16,730 nt of DNA, taken from contig JAICTU010000170.1 in assembly GCA_025936205.1 (NCBI GenBank), positions 1-16,730 on the forward strand, read 5' to 3'. Of this stretch, positions 14,241 through 16,730 are shown in pieces. Within the stretch, counting starts at the first letter, position 1. Each line of letters begins with the position of its first letter. The position numbers and the translations under genes are program-made. The notes below the pieces were generated by a model that did not search any database, was not told the origin of the DNA, and worked only from the letters and a program-made list of their open reading frames with translations. This stretch comes from Polyangiaceae bacterium. Its GTDB lineage: Bacteria > Myxococcota > Polyangia > Polyangiales > Polyangiaceae.

Positions 14241-15233
14241 TCAGGGCGCCGGGCAGCCGAGACGTTCGGTCGACACGGCGACCGCGTCCAGCCAGATCCG
14301 GATGTCGCCGGACCATGCCTGGTAGTGCTCCCAACCGAGCAACAGGGTGTCGAACGCGGGCGGCGCCAGCCACTGCCCGTTCAGATCGTTACCTCCGCAG
14401 CCCTCGCCACGGTCGATGACGTGGATGTCCTGGACCTCTGTGCCATCGAGCCAGAACTGCATCTCGTTGGTCGCGACGGCAAAGCGCCACTCCGCACAGG
14501 CCCACTTGCCCGTGGGCACCACCGTCTCGGAGTGATCCCAGCAGTCCGTCTTGACGTTATTGCTGGTCTCGTAGTTGGCCATCAAGCGACCGGTACCGTG
14601 CTGTCCACCGTAGCGGTAGTCGGCGTTGTGCGTCCCATCCGCCGCGGGACCTTGCGCCTGGATCATCGTCCAGTGCACCTCGGTCGGTGCTGCTTCCAGC
14701 CAGATCATGGCGCGCCCGTACATCTCGCTCGCCGCCGCAGGAAAAATCGGCGAGCTGCTGCCTAGGCCGATGAAGGCGCGCCGATAGTTGGGGCCGTTTG
14801 GAGCGCTGGCCAGCACGGCCTTGCTGCCGCTGAAGGCGTGCGTCGAGTCCACCGCGACGCTGCCGGCGTTGGTGCTGGCGCTCCAGGGCGCGGCCGGTGG
14901 CTGCCCCACGGCATCTTCCTCGAAGTCGTCACAGAAGAGCGCGCCCGCGGGGCACGTGACCGCGCTGCTTCCCGCGCCGCCCAGCCCGCCCGACCCCGCT
15001 GCGCTGCTGCCAGCGCTGCCGCCGCTCGCCGCGCCGGCGCTGCCCGCAGAACCGGCCGCAGCAGAGTTGCCCGCGCTGCCGGGCACTCCAGCAGAGCCGC
15101 CGGCTCCGCCCAGCGCCGCTGCGCCATCACCGCTATCGCCCGTGCAGGCGTTGAGTCCCGCCGCGCACATGCTGCAGATGCACATCCTCTGGATCAACAA
15201 CAACGCCCGCAATCGTTCCAATCCTTTAATCAC
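14241..15233 (-). CDS. Jelly-roll-like lipoprotein, paralogue 1 (GTG start)
   Basis: About 330 residues from the GTG at 15233. That start gives VIKGLERLRALLLIQRMC and a lipobox-like LNAC (Cys30), and it overlaps the upstream stop as GTGATTAA. The frame itself extends to 15341, and an ATG at 15263 also lies in it, so the start is uncertain. A Gly/Ala/Ser-rich linker of about 65 residues follows, then the same globular module as the downstream paralogue: PAGALFCDDFEEDAVGQPP, FPAAASEMYGRAMIWLEAAP, VHWTMIQAQG, YRYGGQH, WACAEWRFAVATNEMQFWLDG and WLAPPAFDTLLLGWEHYQ. Two cysteines near each end recur in both copies. Role unknown; the long linker suggests a domain held off the membrane. Confidence 0.75.
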   Translation of the reverse strand: MIKGLERLRALLLIQRMCICSMCAAGLNACTGDSGDGAAALGGAGGSAGVPGSAGNSAAAGSAGSAGAASGGSAGSSAAGSGGLGGAGSSAVTCPAGALFCDDFEEDAVGQPPAAPWSASTNAGSVAVDSTHAFSGSKAVLASAPNGPNYRRAFIGLGSSSPIFPAAASEMYGRAMIWLEAAPTEVHWTMIQAQGPAADGTHNADYRYGGQHGTGRLMANYETSNNVKTDCWDHSETVVPTGKWACAEWRFAVATNEMQFWLDGTEVQDIHVIDRGEGCGGNDLNGQWLAPPAFDTLLLGWEHYQAWSGDIRIWLDAVAVSTERLGCPAP

Positions 15234-16730
15234 AGTTATCGCCGTCTGCTCGCTCGCAGTCATCGGAGGAAGAGCACTGCACCCGCGTGAGACCCCCATC
15301 GTCGCAGGTGAGTAAGATGTCGTCCTGGCAGCGATCGCCATCGACGAAGCCCGTGCCCACGCCGTTGCAGAACTCCAGCGTGTCGCCCGAGCAGCGCGGG
15401 GTTCCCGGGTTGCAACCGCAGTTGCCTGCGCCAGTACAGGTCAAGCCATCGCCGCAAGCTTGTGTCGCTCCCAGAGTTCCGCCCGAACACTGGCGGAAGC
15501 CATTGCCGCTGCAGACGCGTTGGGTCCCCGCGCATTCGTTGCACAGCCCGCGCGCGGTGTTGCAGCCATTGGCCCCGCATCCGCTCTGAGTGAGCTGCCC
15601 GAACGTGGAGCAACTGAACTGGGTGGCTCCCGAGCAGTCGCTGGCGCGATTGAGGGGAGTAAAGCTGCGACCGTCGTTACAGCGGGCGATGATGCCGCCA
15701 TTGCAGCGGTACGAGCCGACGGTGCAAGTGATGCACTGCCCGGTCGGGCTGTTGCAACCGAGCGGGCAAGGTGTCTGAGGGCCGAAGAAGTTGCCCGTGA
15801 TCGAGCAGACGCGGCTCGCGTCGAGCAAGGGCGTGCACTCTTGCCTGCCCGGAAAGCAGAAGTCGCAACGCCCGCGCACGGCGCTGCACAGCTCGGGGCG
15901 CAAGCAGGCCGCGCCCACGGGCTGGAAGCCCGTGCGACCTGGGTTGCACGTCTGCAGCTGAGCGCTGCCGAAGCAGTCGAATTGATTGACCGCGCATTTC
16001 GCTGCGTCGCACCGCACGTCGGACGGATCCGAGTCGTTACAGAGCTGAGGCGTGGCGCAGGGCTCGCCTTCCGGCCGGAAGCCGGTGCGATCGTCGAGAC
16101 AGACCTCGATCTGGGCGCCATTGCAGCGCCGATCGCCCGCCTCACACGCGACGTCGTTGCACTTCGCGTTCACCGGATCGCAGAACTGCGGCCCGGCGCA
16201 GGTTTCCTGCGTGTCGTATCCAGTGCGATCGATACGACAGCCCTTCAGCACTCCATCGGGCGTGCAGATGTGCGAGCCGATATCGCACGCCGGCGTCGCG
16301 CACGCCGGCGGCACCGCCGAGCGCCCCAGCTCGCACAGCGCGGCGGTCGCGCACTGACTGACGGGCTCCCAGTCCGTCCGGCCCGCGTTGCAGCGCTCGA
16401 GCCCGGTGCCGGTGCAGCGACTTTCGTTCTCCTGGCAGGGCGGGATCTGGCACGCGCAGCTGGCCCCGGACCCTCCGCAGGCGCTCAGACCGGCGAGGCA
16501 CAGATCCGGCGTGGCGCAAGTGGACAGCGTCTCCCAGTCCGTCGCGTCGCTGTTGCAGCGCTGCATCTGGCCCTGGTTGCAGCGCATCTCGCCGGCCTGG
16601 CAGGGCGCCGCCAGACAGCACGGGCCGGGGCCGTTGCAGCTGCTCGTGCTGGTGGAGCAGTGAGCGGCGGACATGCATGCCGACAACGTGGTCCAGGCGT
16701 CTCCGGCGGCGTTGCAGAGGCGCGGCGTCG
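15226..16730 (-). CDS. Cys-rich tandem-repeat protein (5' end outside window)
   Basis: The visible 500 residues are the C-terminal part; the frame stays open to the right edge, so the N-terminus is missing. The protein is made of about nine or ten repeats of roughly 40-60 residues. The pattern is RCNG..lerCn..rt.W.....CATp.LC.....C.....C..g, for example RCTGTGLERCNAGRTDWEPV and RRCNGAQIEVCLDDRTGFRP. Each carries several cysteines, likely disulfide-bonded outside the cell. Repeats decay in regularity towards the C-terminus. An internal TTG at 16686 opens a shorter frame but repeat sequence continues before it, so it is not the start. Such repeat proteins are typical of Polyangia surface or secreted proteins; no function is assigned. 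Its stop overlaps the GTG of the next gene. Confidence 0.85.
   Translation of the reverse strand, partial: TPRLCNAAGDAWTTLSACMSAAHCSTSTSSCNGPGPCCLAAPCQAGEMRCNQGQMQRCNSDATDWETLSTCATPDLCLAGLSACGGSGASCACQIPPCQENESRCTGTGLERCNAGRTDWEPVSQCATAALCELGRSAVPPACATPACDIGSHICTPDGVLKGCRIDRTGYDTQETCAGPQFCDPVNAKCNDVACEAGDRRCNGAQIEVCLDDRTGFRPEGEPCATPQLCNDSDPSDVRCDAAKCAVNQFDCFGSAQLQTCNPGRTGFQPVGAACLRPELCSAVRGRCDFCFPGRQECTPLLDASRVCSITGNFFGPQTPCPLGCNSPTGQCITCTVGSYRCNGGIIARCNDGRSFTPLNRASDCSGATQFSCSTFGQLTQSGCGANGCNTARGLCNECAGTQRVCSGNGFRQCSGGTLGATQACGDGLTCTGAGNCGCNPGTPRCSGDTLEFCNGVGTGFVDGDRCQDDILLTCDDGGLTRVQCSSSDDCERADGDNCD

Noticed and set aside
15226..16686. TTG at 16686 as the start of the Cys-rich protein
   Set aside because: The frame continues upstream with the same repeat pattern (LCNAAGDAWTTL), so the true start lies beyond the window.

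Overview
The window is GC-rich, and its genes use G/C-ending codons almost throughout. Its gene content points to a myxobacterium-type organism (Myxococcota, probably a Polyangia or Sorangium-like lineage). The evidence is a Ser/Thr kinase fused to a cyclase-like domain and an AAA ATPase, an AgmX/GltJ-like GYF/TonB-type protein, many lipoproteins with Gly/Ala/Ser-rich linkers, and a large Cys-rich repeat protein. No RNA gene, insertion sequence, integrase or CRISPR array was seen. The lineage is inferred from families and style; no marker gene is present.

Layout. Positions 1-1708 (-) hold a partial multidomain Ser/Thr kinase that runs off the left edge. After a 391-bp gap comes a 3D-domain (MltA-like) lipoprotein (2100-2882, -), then a DUF4198-type periplasmic protein (3001-3759, -). 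The latter is divergent from a cytosolic YceI-family protein (3851-4372, +), and their shared spacer has a sigma70-like promoter overlapped by a Fur-box-like palindrome. A convergent hairpin separates YceI from the AgmX/GltJ-like protein (4441-6345, -), which carries two different 15-bp tandem-repeat arrays, one on each side of its single membrane helix. A 521-bp gap precedes a GPH/MelB-type symporter (6867-8333, -).

Positions 8742-13215 form the most interesting block: a haem/iron cluster. A monohaem cytochrome c lipoprotein (-) is divergent from a run of + strand genes: di-haem DUF1111/DHOR lipoprotein, imelysin (M75) lipoprotein, cytochrome P460-like lipoprotein (ATGA overlap with imelysin) and an outer-membrane beta-barrel candidate. 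A good Fur-box-like sequence lies just downstream of a -10-like element in front of the di-haem gene. DUF1111 plus imelysin is a known Fur-linked pairing. The P460-like, monohaem and barrel members make this version look like a distinct envelope iron-handling or redox module.

Positions 13323-16730 (-) form a second unit, read right to left: a Cys-rich repeat protein (5' end outside the window), then two tandem paralogous jelly-roll-like lipoproteins. The first of these probably starts at a GTG overlapping the upstream stop. Function is unknown; a secreted or surface carbohydrate-related role is plausible but unproven.
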